From the NCBI RefSeq assembly GCF_035582795.1, contig NC_134366.1, positions 5,500,828-5,564,827 on the forward strand: a stretch of 64,000 bases of DNA, given 5' to 3'. This document shows, piece after piece, positions 21,320 to 59,769 of this stretch (the first letter of the stretch is position 1; every line of letters starts with the position of its first letter). The notes below the pieces were generated by a model. That model was not told the DNA's origin, did not search any database, and saw only the letters and a list, made by a program, of their open reading frames with translations. This DNA is from Mycteria americana (taxonomy: Eukaryota > Chordata > Aves > Ciconiiformes > Ciconiidae). The position numbers were made by a program, and so were the translations under genes.

Positions 21320-23640
21320 ATCATAGAATGGTTTGGGTTAGAAGGGACCTTTACAGGTCATCTAGTCCAACCCCCGTGCAATGAGCAGGGACATCTTCAA
21401 CCAGAGCAGGTTGCTCAGAGCCCCGTCCAACCTGACCTTGAATGTTTCCAGGGATGGGGCATCTACCACCTCTCTGGGCAACCTGTGCCAGTGCCTCACC
21501 ACCCTCAGCGTAAAAAATTTCTTCCTTATATCCAGTCTGAATCCCCCCTTTTTTACTTTAAAACCGTTATCCCTCGTCCTATCGCAACAGGCCCTGCTAA
21601 AAAGTCTGTCCCCATCTTTCTTATGAGCCCCCTTTAAGGACTGAAAGGCTGCAATAAGGTCTCCCCAGAGGCTTCTCTTCTCCAGGCTGAACAACCCCAA
21701 CTCTCTCAGCTTTTCTTCATAGGAGAGGTGCTCCAGCCCTCTGATCTTTTTTGTGGCCCTCCTCTGGACCTGCTCCAACAGGTCCATGTCTTTCCTGTGC
21801 TGAGGGCTCCAGAGCTGGATGCAATATTCCAGGTGGGGTCTCATCAGAGCGGAGGGGCAGAATCACCTCCCTTGACCTGCTGGCCACGCTTCTTTTGATG
21901 CAGCCCAGGATATGGTTGGCCTTCTGGGCTGCGAGCGCACATTGTTGGCTCATGCCCAGCTTTTCATCCACCAGTATCCCCAAGTCCTTCTTGGCAGGGC
22001 TGCTCTCAATCCCTTCATCCCCCAGCCTGTATTGATGCTGGGGGGTTGCCCTGACCCAGGTGCAGGACCCTGCACTTGGCCTTGTTGAACCTCATGAGGT
22101 TCACATGGGCCCACTTCTCCAGCTTGTCCAGGTCCCCCTGCATGGCATCCCATCCCTCAGGCATGTCAACCGCACCACTCAGCTTGGTGTCATCTGCAGA
22201 CTTGCTGAGGGTGCACTCGATCCCACTGCCTATGTCATTGATGAAGATACTAAACAGTACTGGTCCCAGTACAGGCCCCTGAGGGACACCACTTGTCACC
22301 AGTCTCCATCTGGACATTGAGCCCTTGACCACTACCCTCTGGATGTGACCATCCAACCAATTCCTCATCCACCGAACAGTCCACCCATCAAATCCGTATC
22401 TCTCCAATTGAGAGAGGAGGATGTTGTGGGGGACCGTATCGAAGGCCTTACAGAAGTCCAGAGAGACAACATCCATAGCTTTTCCCTTGTACATTGATGT
22501 AGTCACTCCATCATGGAAGGCCACTAGGTTGGTCAGGCAGGACTTGCCCTTGGTGAAGCCATGCTGGCTGTCTCGAGTCACCTCCCTGTCCTCCATGTGC
22601 CTTAGCAGAGCTTCTAGGAGGATCTGTTCCATGATCTTCCCAGGCACAGCGGTAAGGCTGACAGGTCGGTAGTTCCCAGGGTCTTTCTACCCTTTTTGAA
22701 AATGGGTGCGATGTTTCCCTTTTTCCAGTCACCAGGGACTGCACCTGACTGCCATGACTTTTCAAATATCATGGAGAGTGGCTTGGCAACCACATCAGCC
22801 AGTTCCCTCAGGACTCTGGGATGCATCTCGTCAGGTCCCATAGGCTTATGTATGTTCAGGTTCCTCAGGTGGTCACGAACCTGATCTTCTCTTACAGTGG
22901 GAGGGACTTTGCTCCCCCAGTCCCTGTCTTGCGGCACATCCACTCCAGAGGTGTGGGAAGAGAGGTTGCCAGTGAAGACTGAGGCAAAGAAGTTGCTGAG
23001 TACCTCAGCCTTCTCCTCGTCCATTGTTACCAGTTTGCCAGTCTTGCTCATCACGGTGGGTATGCTTTCTTTGGCTTTCCTTTTCTGGCTGACATACCTG
23101 TAGAAGCCCTTATTATTATTCTTTGCATCCCTTGCCAAGTTCAGCTCCATCTGCGCCTTGGCCTTCCTGACCCCATCCCTACACAACCCGGCAGCATCCC
23201 TGTACTCTTCCCAGGATACCTGTCCCTGCTTCCACTGCCTCTGCATTTCCTTCTTGCCCTTTAGTTTGACCAGCAGGTCTTGACTCAGCCATGCCAGTCC
23301 CTTGCCTTCCTTTCCTGATTTCTTACACCTGGGGATCAAGAGCTCTTGGGCTCTATGGAAAGCGTCCTTACAGATCTGCCAGCTCTGTTCTGATCCCTTG
23401 TCCCTGAGGGCAGTTTCCTAGGGGGTCCTATTGACTAACTCCTTGAAGAGCTGGAAGTTTGCTTTCCTAAAATTCAGGGTCCTGGCTTTACTCTCTGCCT
23501 GACCCATATCCCTCAGGACTGCGAACTCCACCAGCGCATGATCACTGCAGCCCAGGCTGCCTCCAGTCTTGATGTCACCAGTTAGCTGACTTGTGTTGGT
23601 GACCAATAGGTGCATATCCAAGGCTCTGTGATTCACAGGA
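21320..23640 (-). mobile_element. CR1 LINE, 5'-truncated, ORF2 broken
   Basis: An avian CR1 retroposon on the minus strand. Its 3' end is at about 21320, reading out as ...CCATTCTATGAT, the typical CR1 tail. Translated in pieces it gives the CR1 ORF2: linker and start of reverse transcriptase (23636-23418 and 23339-22614), RT core with [11 protein letters not shown] and [14 protein letters not shown] (22647-22015), and the C-terminal part (21983-21717, 21844-21362) including FRLDIRKKFFTLRVVRHWHR. At least three frameshifts and an in-frame TAG at 23418-23420 break it. The RT signature usually read FADD is SADD here. The endonuclease half and 5' end are missing, so the copy cannot move. Confidence 0.93.
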
Positions 23641-23672
23641 ATTTATTATTAGTTATTCTTTTGGCTAAAGCT

Positions 23673-23678
23673 CTCAGG
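23673..23678. repeat. Target-site duplication, left copy (CTCAGG)
   Basis: CTCAGG directly precedes the TG start of the solo LTR and is repeated exactly after its CA end at 24842-24847. Six bases is the duplication length typical of class II (beta/alpha-like, ERVK) retroviral integrases. Confidence 0.85.
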
Positions 23679-24235
23679 TGTGGGACAATTGCTGGAGGTG
23701 ACTTAGAAATTAAACTTATATTCACACTTTTAGGTAAGGTACAGCATTGAAGAAGATTCCCGGGTGGAATGCGGCTGACATGCAAGGCCATTCCATGGAA
23801 GTTCCCTAGGCCTGTAACCTTAGACGTCGGTGACGCCAGGGGAGCTCGGTGTACTGGCTCTAAGAAGGTACCGTTCGGAGGGGGGAGCGGTGTGGAGATG
23901 CTGCGGCCAGGCTCTGCAATTAAATGGGAACTCAAAGGTATTGTGTGTGACCAGTAAGCTGCACATTTGCTATCCTGGGCCAACAGTCTGTCATATTTCT
24001 GACAAAATGCTGTCCTTTGATGAACTTTGCTCATTATAACATCATTATAATACCAAAACACACCTCCATCCCAAAAGCTACCCGCCTCCAAGGTGCGACC
24101 ACCCCTCACTGAGCTTGCGCTTTGAATTTTTCCTAGCCTATACCTTTAAAAGCGAAGCGAGAAAACTTTACACCAATCCTAAACAAAGATGTATGACTAG
24201 AGTCACTCAAGCTCCACCCGAAAGGTGAAAGATAG

Positions 24236-24243
24236 TATAAAAT
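24236..24243 (+). promoter_or_regulatory. LTR TATA box
   Basis: TATAAAAT sits about 557 bases into the solo LTR, with the poly(A) signal AATAAA 300 bases further on. Transcription would start near 24265-24270. Whether it is active is unknown. Confidence 0.6.
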
Positions 24244-24538
24244 GGCTTAAAAGAAAGAGAATGTTAGGGAAGACACCATCGCGTACCACTCTGACCTCTG
24301 GGATCAGTCGACGGGCTGAGCCTCTCTTCCCCCCCATCGGGACGCCTTTGGGTAAGATTCGAACACTTGGTTATACCAAGTGCGTCCCTGGGAAACTTAG
24401 AAATCTCCCTAGAGTTGCTTTATCATCTTTAACGCGTTTATAGCCAGCAGTGTCACTCATACTCTTGGTACGTGCACGTGCTTTGCAGACAGTAAATTCA
24501 TCACCGGTAATCCAAAAAATCTGTGTATCTGTTGCTCT

Positions 24539-24544
24539 AATAAA
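24539..24544 (+). terminator. LTR poly(A) signal
   Basis: AATAAA, followed within 20 bases by a T-rich stretch, marks the likely R/U5 boundary region of the solo LTR at about 24560. Confidence 0.6.
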
Positions 24545-24841
24545 CTGCACTCTTTATTAATGTGGCCGTAATAGTTCATGCAACACGACTAGACTGGGGG
24601 TGCAGCGCGTTTAAATTAATGCTGTCGTCTTTACTCTGATGAATGGCTGCATGCACAGTCCTTAGAAAATAACCGTTGACCAAGTCTGAGACTAGGACTG
24701 GACGTAGCCGCACCTAGACTCCTCTCTGAGAAGCACTTTAGAAAGCAAGGGGGTCCTGTCTGAACCTCGTGACTCAACGGGAGAGTTCCCCCCCCCAGCC
24801 ACTCCTCAAACTCCTACACAACAGTAACTCTTAACGCAACA

Positions 24842-24847
24842 CTCAGG
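24842..24847. repeat. Target-site duplication, right copy (CTCAGG)
   Basis: An exact repeat of 23673-23678 that closes the solo LTR insertion. Confidence 0.85.
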
Positions 24848-26080
24848 TCATCATTTGATTTCATGTGCAGCATTGTCTGCTCAGTCATATTTTAAGGAGA
24901 GCTCTTGCAGACATGTAAAAGACTCCCCTGCAGCCACATGGCAGTGGCAGAAACAGAAATTGAGCCCTGTACAAGTCACTACTGGGAGCCAGCTGCTGGC
25001 ATATGGCAGGGAGAGGTCACAGCTGAAAGCCATGTCTGCTACTAGGGCTCCTCTAAGCTGCACGGTGCCTGCTCTGCCAGCCCAGGACATCACCTGCCCT
25101 AGCAGATCTCCAGTCACCCACATCCACCACAGTGCTACAGTTCATTTTTTGTAACCCGTCTTTAAATGAGTGTTTTAAACCCAAGCAAAAGCTTGGAGGA
25201 GGATGCTCCCCCACGCTCTGAAGGAGGGGGTTCTAGCCTAGGCATAGAAATCTCTGTGATGGCAGTACCAGAGCCCTCTCCAAGGCCTAGAGGACATGTG
25301 AGTAGGCTGAGAAGAAATGACATAGAAGGAGACAAGACCTTGCCTCTCCACTTCTCAGTAGGATGAGAGCCTGAAACACAAGTAGGTGTGAGGCCTCTCT
25401 TAACTGGTCTGGGTCAGGCAGGGCTTAGTGCTCCCCAAACACTAAGGTGCCATTCCCACCTCTGGCTGCAGTAAGACAGTGTCAGCACATGGGTTTGAAC
25501 TTCTCCAGTGCCTGAGGAAGTCAAAGGGTACCTGGCTCTTTTCCCACCTGCTTAGGGCAATCTCTGGTTTCAGTCCGTGCTGCCAGAAAACATTTAATGA
25601 AAAAGCAACCCTGCCAGCACTCCTGCTCTCCACGCTCCTAGCTGCTCACTCCAGCAGCCAAGCAAACCAACCATGCCAAGCAAGAGCAAGAACTGGAACA
25701 GGATTTTCCACCGCCTCCCTATTCTGCTGCATGCAAATGCTCCTAATTCTGCAGAAACAGGTATTAAACACCTGCAGCCAAAAGAAAGCACTGAACCCAT
25801 CTCTTAAGGTAGCTGCTTGAAGCACTGTGCAATGGTGAAAGGAAGACTGACCCCTTGATCATCCCTTCATAAACATGAGGCCAAGGAACTACAACCGTCT
25901 TCCACAAGAGTCTGCGGTGATCTGAACCCAGATGAAAGGATGTACGGTCCCTAACTTCTTGAGGGGCTGTAATAAACCTGTAAGACACACAGCCATAAGC
26001 AAGGGGCAGGGGGGAAGAAAAGACATTTCTGAAGAAAGTACAAGGCTGCACGAACACAGAGAAGCAGGCATATATAATGG
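24848..26080. other. Non-coding stretch downstream of GARS1
   Basis: No coding similarity was recognised. The stretch lies between the solo LTR and the 3' end of GARS1 and could include the distal GARS1 3'UTR if a far poly(A) site is used. Confidence 0.4.
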
Positions 26081-26084
26081 CGGT

Positions 26085-26090
26085 TTTATT
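26085..26090 (-). terminator. Candidate distal GARS1 poly(A) signal
   Basis: AATAAA on the minus strand (TTTATT on the plus), about 200 bases beyond the GARS1 stop. It is an alternative to the nearer signal at 26219-26224. Confidence 0.35.
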
Positions 26091-26218
26091 CATAACACCT
26101 TTAACTTGGACTGCAATTGTTTTAGTTTTTAAAGTTAAATTTGGGCAGCAATTGAGGAAAAAAAACCAAGTAGTCCCTGTGTGCACAAACAATGCAGCTT
26201 TGAATAATACATGATAAG

Positions 26219-26224
26219 TTTATT
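26219..26224 (-). terminator. Candidate proximal GARS1 poly(A) signal
   Basis: AATAAA on the minus strand, 63 bases past the stop codon. A third AATAAA overlaps the stop codon itself (26285-26290) and is too close to the coding end to be a likely signal. Confidence 0.45.
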
Positions 26225-26286
26225 TCATATTAACATGAACAGTAAAAAGTGGACATTTGATGGGATTTTACTTCAGGTCCTTTTCT

Positions 26287-55170
<28,884 letters not shown>

Positions 55171-55190
<20 letters not shown>

Positions 55191-55227
55191 GGAGAGGCGC
55201 GGCGCGCCGCCCTGCCCCCCCCCGCAT
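55171..55227 (-). CDS. Upstream ORF overlapping the GARS1 mitochondrial start
   Basis: An ATG at 55227-55225 with A at -3 opens a 19-codon frame (18 residues, TAG at 55173-55171) in a different frame from GARS1. It runs through the mitochondrial ATG at 55190 and stops before the cytosolic ATG at 55076. If transcribed, it should lower mitochondrial-form initiation and leave the downstream cytosolic start reachable by reinitiation. This depends on the transcription start lying above 55227. Confidence 0.5.
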
Positions 55228-55235
55228 GATGAAAT
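55227..55235 (+). promoter_or_regulatory. ATF4/CEBP-type element (TGATGAAAT)
   Basis: TGATGAAAT fits the amino-acid-response (CARE) consensus TGATGNAAN bound by ATF4-CEBP dimers. GARS1 is a known ATF4-induced synthetase gene in mammals. The site lies 37 bases upstream of the mitochondrial ATG and overlaps the uORF ATG on the other strand. Confidence 0.5.
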
Positions 55236-55359
55236 CCCGCCCGGCGTAAAGCCGGCCCGCGCCCCGCCGCCGCACTTTCCGCACGGGCAGCGGCCGCCGC
55301 GGCGCCGGCTCCGCCCTCCCCGCCGCAGATTCGGCACGGCGCGGTAGGGCGGCGGCGGG

Positions 55360-55373
55360 CCGGTAGGGGGCGC
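55360..55373 (+). promoter_or_regulatory. CTCF-like motif at GARS1 promoter
   Basis: CCGGTAGGGGGCGC matches the CTCF core (CCANNAGGGGGCGC type) at all but the third position. It lies 170 bases upstream of the GARS1 start, between the promoter and the minisatellite. Confidence 0.4.
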
Positions 55374-55393
55374 GCGGGAACGCGCGCGTCACG

Positions 55394-55413
55394 CACACAC
55401 ACACACACACACA
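55394..55413 (+). repeat. (CA)10 microsatellite
   Basis: Ten CA units followed by a C run, in the GARS1 promoter about 200 bases upstream of the first ATG. Confidence 0.9.
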
Positions 55414-55553
55414 CCCCCCCGCCGCCACCCGCGCTCCTCGGCCGGGCTGCGCGTGCGCGGGCTGCGCGAGAACACCGCCCCCCCCGCGCCCCGGAGTGCG
55501 CGTGCGCCGGGGAGGTACTGTCTGTGTGGGTCGTGTCCTGTCCCCCCCCCCAT

Positions 55554-56000
55554 GGGTGTGCGTGGGACAGGGGTGATGTTGACCCCATCCACGGGTGTGC
55601 GTGGGACAGGGGTGATGCTGACCCCATCCACGGGCGTGCGTGGGGCTGGGGTGATACTTACTGACCCCCCCGCGGTGTGCGTGGGGCTGGGGTGATACTG
55701 ACCCCATCCACGGGTGTGCGTGGGACAGGGGTGATGCTGACCCCATCCACGGGTGTGCGTGGGGCTGGGGTGATACTTACTGACCCCCCCCGCGGTGTGC
55801 GTGGGGCTGGGGTGATACTTACTGACCCCATCCACGGGTGTGCGTGGGGCTGGGGTGATACTTACTGACCCCATCCACGGGTGTGCGTGGGGCTGGGGTG
55901 ATGGTGACCCCATCCACGGGTGTGCGTGCGGCTGGGGTGATGGTGACCCCATCCACGGGTGTGCATGGGACTGGGCAATACCTGCTGCCACCCCCCCAGG
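55554..56000 (+). repeat. 39-43 bp G-rich minisatellite, about 11 units
   Basis: About eleven direct copies beginning GGGTGTGCGTGGG. Two size classes alternate: 39 bp (…GATGCTGACCCCATCCAC) and 42-43 bp with an extra ACTTAC segment. Some copies end CCCCCCCGC instead of CCCCATCCAC. The last copy is the most diverged. All six frames stay open over much of it, which produces long false reading frames. Confidence 0.95.
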
Positions 56001-56740
56001 TGACACCCCCGGGTGACACTTGTCACCGCCAGAAGTGCAGATGACCCCGGGGGGGGTGGGGGGGAGCACACCCATCGCCCCTGAGCACCCTTATTGCAGC
56101 CCCGGACACCCCCCACAGACACCCCCCACACACGGGGGCTCTGCACCCCTAGCACCCACCCGGGCCACCTCGACACGGTGTCCCCTTGTCCCCAGAGCCA
56201 CCTCCCCAGCACGTGCCCCTGGCCGTGGGGCAGGGAAGCGCTGGGGGCTGGGGGGGCGGGGGGGTGCGTGTGTTATTTTTTCAATCAGCTGCAGCATTTG
56301 AGCTCCAAAAGCTTTGTAGCTTTTGGGCTTGGCGGTGTTTTGCTTTGCACTGATCCACAGCCTTCCCTCCGCTGCCTGGGGGCTGCGGCGGGACGGGCAG
56401 CACCCCGCTGCCGGACCCCTGGGGCTGGGCGTAGGGCAGCAGGCAGGAGGCCAAACCCTGCTTTCCCCTGCAGACACGAGTGGGGGGGGGGGGGGGTGTC
56501 TTCCCTGGGAGGAAGGACAGCCCCACGCCAGAGGAGCCGTGAGGAGCAACCGGTGCCACACAGGAGAACTTCCCATCCCTGGGAATTAAAGCCCTCCATG
56601 AAGGAGAATCCAAACACCGGTTACATAAAACAAAATTTAAGACCAATTAAAAAAAAAAAAAAAATGCTTCCCACTCACGCTTTCCCCATCCTCCTCCTCA
56701 TCTCCCCCTCGTCCCCTCCCGCCACCTGGGGCCCGGAGCA
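56001..56740. other. GC-rich non-coding stretch with G and C runs
   Basis: No gene recognised. Contains homopolymer runs of 9-14 G or C (for example 56480-56496) and an A-run near 56647-56663. It separates the minisatellite from the AT-rich block at 56.75 kb. Confidence 0.45.
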
Positions 56741-56749
56741 TCGGTGCTG

Positions 56750-57015
56750 ATGTGACGTTGGCGTAATTGGAGTATTCAGGCTGCTATTTGGTACCTGTCT
56801 GTTTATTTGAGAGACAGCCTCAACCTTGTAATGAACGCATCTGAATATTTATCTGCTGCTTCTGAATGGTATATTTGTATTTCAAATGCTTAATTGTTAT
56901 TTTTATTTAGCTGCAAATTGCTGTTTTTATTTCGCTGGCGTACCTACTTGGAAACCGCTCTAGCGCGAGGTTAACGCTGAGCTTTTCTCTATTCCTGATT
57001 AGTTTTTTTAATTAA
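56750..57015. other. AT-rich block, possible conserved non-coding element
   Basis: About 265 bases of complex AT-rich sequence with homeodomain-type cores (GTAATTGG, CTTAATTG, TTTAGCTGCAAATTGC, TTAATTAA near 57010). It is sharply bounded by GC-rich, low-complexity sequence on both sides. It has no open frame or repeat match. Such islands are often developmental enhancers; conservation cannot be tested here. Confidence 0.4.
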
Positions 57016-58070
57016 TCCAATGCTGATAAGGACTCTGCAGCACCCTTCTAGCTTATCACGACGATCTAAGATGTGAAGATAGTGGAATCGGCCCCGGAAG
57101 AAACTGGCTCGTGCGGAGGAATGGGGAGAGCTCCTGCAGTGCCGGCGGGTGAGGGCAAACTGACCGGGACCACGAAGGGAACCTGGGCAGGACCCAGGGA
57201 GACGGGAAACCCCAGTGACCGGGAGCAGCTCGGTTCTCCTCTGCTGAACCTGGAGGACCAGGCAGCAGCGCTTCTCCAAAATGCCTTTTTTTCCCCCTCG
57301 TAGAAGATTTCCTCCCTTCCTCCGTGGCTGAGTGGGCTTGGCCCCCAGGGCAGCACCCTGCAGCCCTCAATCCGGAGGATGGACATGGGCCAGGCTGGTG
57401 CCTTGAGCCTTTTTCCCTCGATAAAATCCTGCCTCGCACACGCTGCTGACCCCAGCAACGTCTCTCCTTGCAGGTAAAACTGGTTCCCAGCACCGTGCCC
57501 AGCTGGTATGGGACAACCTCAACACAAGGACCAAAAAGACCTTCTCCCTGCCCGTTCCCATCTAGCTGGGGGTGCAGCTCTTCACCCAAAGGACTTTAAA
57601 AAGCATCTGGCTGAGAGCACCTTCGGAGCAAGACTGAGCTGTAAGACCTGGCCTTGTGAGTAAATCCTTCAGGACATATGTGATTGCCCATGCTCTGGGC
57701 TTGCACAAGGATTGGACTGTACAGTCAATTTGAACTGCTAGAATCATGGTGTTTTTTTAGATAAAGGAATGAAGCAATAAAAGAAGAAAAAAGGGAATAA
57801 AAAGGAGGGTGGACACGTTTCTTGAGCAAGGTTAGAGGAGGGTGGATAGGGAGCGCACAAGGAAACCCCGACTGCCCCTTTTGCAACGGTACTGCTGAAG
57901 ACTGACAGCGTGATTTAGTGTCCTCAGACCCAAGGCACGCTGCTAGATCCTTGCTAGGTTGTGCAGGAAGGGAGAAAAATTAGTCAGTGTTTTGCACCAA
58001 ACCATAGCTGCAAATGAGAGATGGTGAGCAGACTGGACCCCCAGAACTTGGTCACACCCAGGGTTGGCTG
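57016..58070. other. Non-coding stretch, nothing recognised
   Basis: Frames on both strands are short, mutually overlapping and without domain similarity. A-rich sequence lies at about 57740-57810. Confidence 0.4.
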
Positions 58071-58077
58071 GACCCCA

Positions 58078-58190
58078 GCTCCAAGCTGATTTCAGTGGGA
58101 AGGGCTACATATTCCTAGGAATTATCAATAAGCTAATATCGGAGCTAAAAATAAAGCTTTATATCAGTGCAGACCTGCATGGAAGGGCTT
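58078..58190. other. Small AT-rich block, possible conserved element
   Basis: About 110 bases with ATTATCAATAAGCTAATATC and nearby AAAATAAAGC (TAAT and GATA-like cores), set in GC-rich surroundings. No coding potential or repeat similarity. Confidence 0.3.
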
Positions 58191-58199
58191 CATGCATCC

Positions 58200-59430
58200 A
58201 CTGCCGACGAAGGGTCTGTGGACCAGGGCACGGACCCAGTATGTTCCCGTGCCATCTCCCCCATCCCCTTGGGTCCTGAGGTGCTGTCAACCTGCTCAGC
58301 CCCCCTCCAGCACAGAGGATCTCCATGGATCTGATGCTGCAGAGAGCCCTGTGCCTCGTGCCGGTTTGCTAAGAGGACCCACCACTGGCTTCATTTTTGG
58401 CACCCTCGTGGACGGGTGAACCACCAGCTCTCTTGGGCACACCATCGCCACTGATGAACAATTCATGACTGTCGAGGGCCCAGCTTTTCCCCTCCTTTTA
58501 AATCTGATCCCAGCTCTGTGCCTCTTTGCATTGGATAAGCACCTTGGGGGGGCAGTATGAGGATGCCCATGTTGGGTCTCTGCTCTGCAGCCCCCCCAAA
58601 AGGACCCCATGGGGCTGTGGGGCAGAATGGGATCATAGGGAGCGCGTTACTCCATCCTCTTCTGGGGTGGCCCTTGAAAAGCCATCTGCATTTCCTTCTC
58701 TGGGTGGGCATAAATGGGACGTGTCACCCCCGTGACACAGGGGAGCCCCCAGCGCAATGGGGGGGGGGATTTATTGCATGAGGAAATTTGCAGGAAGAGG
58801 CAAAGGAACAGAAGGTTCAGGCATCCCCCCCCCCCCTTCAGCTTGCAAACTTTTGGGTGCAGGATCAGAGAGGTATCAGCACCCCCTGGAAGGTCTGGGG
58901 GGTGTTAAGGAGAGATGGGGTCACCGAAGGGAGAACAGAGACGTGGCTGCGTCCCCCCCCGCTCCTCCCCGCTGGGTCCCTATCGGGGCCGGCAGCAGGG
59001 TGGGAGCGGCAAGGCCACAAAATGGGAGGCGGGAGGGAGGCTGCAGGAGATGGGAAGGGATGGAGAGGAGGGGAGAGCCCTGCTCCAGCCACGGGGGATT
59101 TCTTTTAAGGGAGGGAAAGGAGGAAAAAATCCTCTGCAGAGGCGTAAGGAGGGGAAAAGGAGCCGGGCGGGGGCGGGGGGGGAATACACACAGGCAGGAG
59201 TCCATGCCTCCTCGGTGCAGCCTGGCTCGTCGGTTTGCAAATACATTTATGCTCCACTGCACTTTACGTCTCGGTGCATTTTCCTGGCAGATGCACAAAA
59301 CCCCGCTGGCAGACCCCCCCCCCCCCCCCCGAAGCCCCCCGAAACAGAAACCGATCCCCCTGCGTGCAGAGGGATGAGGAGGGGAAAGGGTGCTGGAAGG
59401 ATTTGGGCTTTGCTTTGGGGTGTTTTTCTC
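58200..59430. other. GC-rich non-coding stretch with poly-C/G runs
   Basis: No gene recognised. G or C runs of 9-17 bases occur near 58760, 58827, 58955 and 59319. Long overlapping open frames on both strands reflect base composition, not coding. Confidence 0.4.
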
Positions 59431-59439
59431 CGCCTGGGC

Positions 59440-59760
59440 TGCGAGGGTGGGCACCGCGGGCCCGGGCCCGATGCCGCTAGATGGCAGGCGGCCCCGCGCC
59501 GCCACCCGCTCCGCTCCGCTCCGCTCCCCGCCGCTCCCCGCCGCTCTCCCCGGCCCCGCGCCGGGGCCTCCCGGCTCCCCAGCATTCCCGCTGCGTGCTT
59601 GGGAGGCGCAGCCTGGGCCAGAGTTTCCGTGCCAGGATGCTTTGCAAAACCGAGGGGCACCCGAGCCCAAGCAAAAGGGTCTTTCGCAATGCGGGGAGAC
59701 GGCGAGGACGGTCCTCCGAGGCTCCGACGCCTCCGGGCTGCCTTTCCCCGAGACAAAATC
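59440..59760. promoter_or_regulatory. Orphan CpG-rich island
   Basis: Roughly 320 bases dense in CpG with GCTCC repeats at about 59508-59560, like a promoter island, but no gene starts here that I can recognise. It could be an unannotated first exon, a non-coding RNA promoter or a CTCF-bound boundary (see the motif at 59474). Confidence 0.4.
59474..59487 (+). promoter_or_regulatory. CTCF-like motif in orphan CpG island
   Basis: CCGCTAGATGGCAG fits the CTCF core consensus (CCANYAGRKGGCAG type) with one change at the third base. It is in the same orientation as the CTCF-like motif at the GARS1 promoter. Confidence 0.45.
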
Positions 59761-59769
59761 CTCCCTTTT

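Larger units (their letters stand above)
23679..24841 (+). mobile_element. Solo LTR of a class II-like endogenous retrovirus, 1163 bp
   Basis: The element starts TGTGGGAC and ends CGCAACA (TG...CA with a TGT/ACA inverted tip), and a perfect CTCAGG duplication flanks both sides. Promoter parts are in the right order for the plus strand: TATAAAAT at 24236-24243, then AATAAA at 24539-24544, then a GT/T-rich stretch. This suggests U3 of about 590 bp, R of about 300 bp and U5 of about 280 bp. No gag, pol or env sequence adjoins it, so it is a recombined solo LTR. It lies 38 bp beyond the recognisable 5' end of the CR1 copy. The intact duplication argues for a fairly young insertion. The family name is not assignable from memory. 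Confidence 0.85.

Noticed and set aside
23633-24109. 158-codon minus-strand frame over the solo LTR
   Set aside because: It lies antisense inside an LTR with defined ends and has no similarity to any retroviral or host protein.
24350-24380. tRNA-like GATTCGAAC box in the LTR
   Set aside because: No matching A box or cloverleaf arms around it. It lies inside the LTR R region.
55335-55337. In-frame N-terminal extension of GARS1 upstream of 55190
   Set aside because: The frame is open, but the only upstream start-like codon (55337) is GTG, not ATG. The presequence begins naturally at the ATG at 55190.
55554-56000. CRISPR-like spaced repeat array
   Set aside because: The units are contiguous, with no unique spacers, and the host is a vertebrate. 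It is a minisatellite.
55389-56075. Long frame of repeated Pro-His-Thr units
   Set aside because: It is the translation of the 39-43 bp minisatellite. The repeats give an open frame by chance, and the frame has no leader or conserved end.
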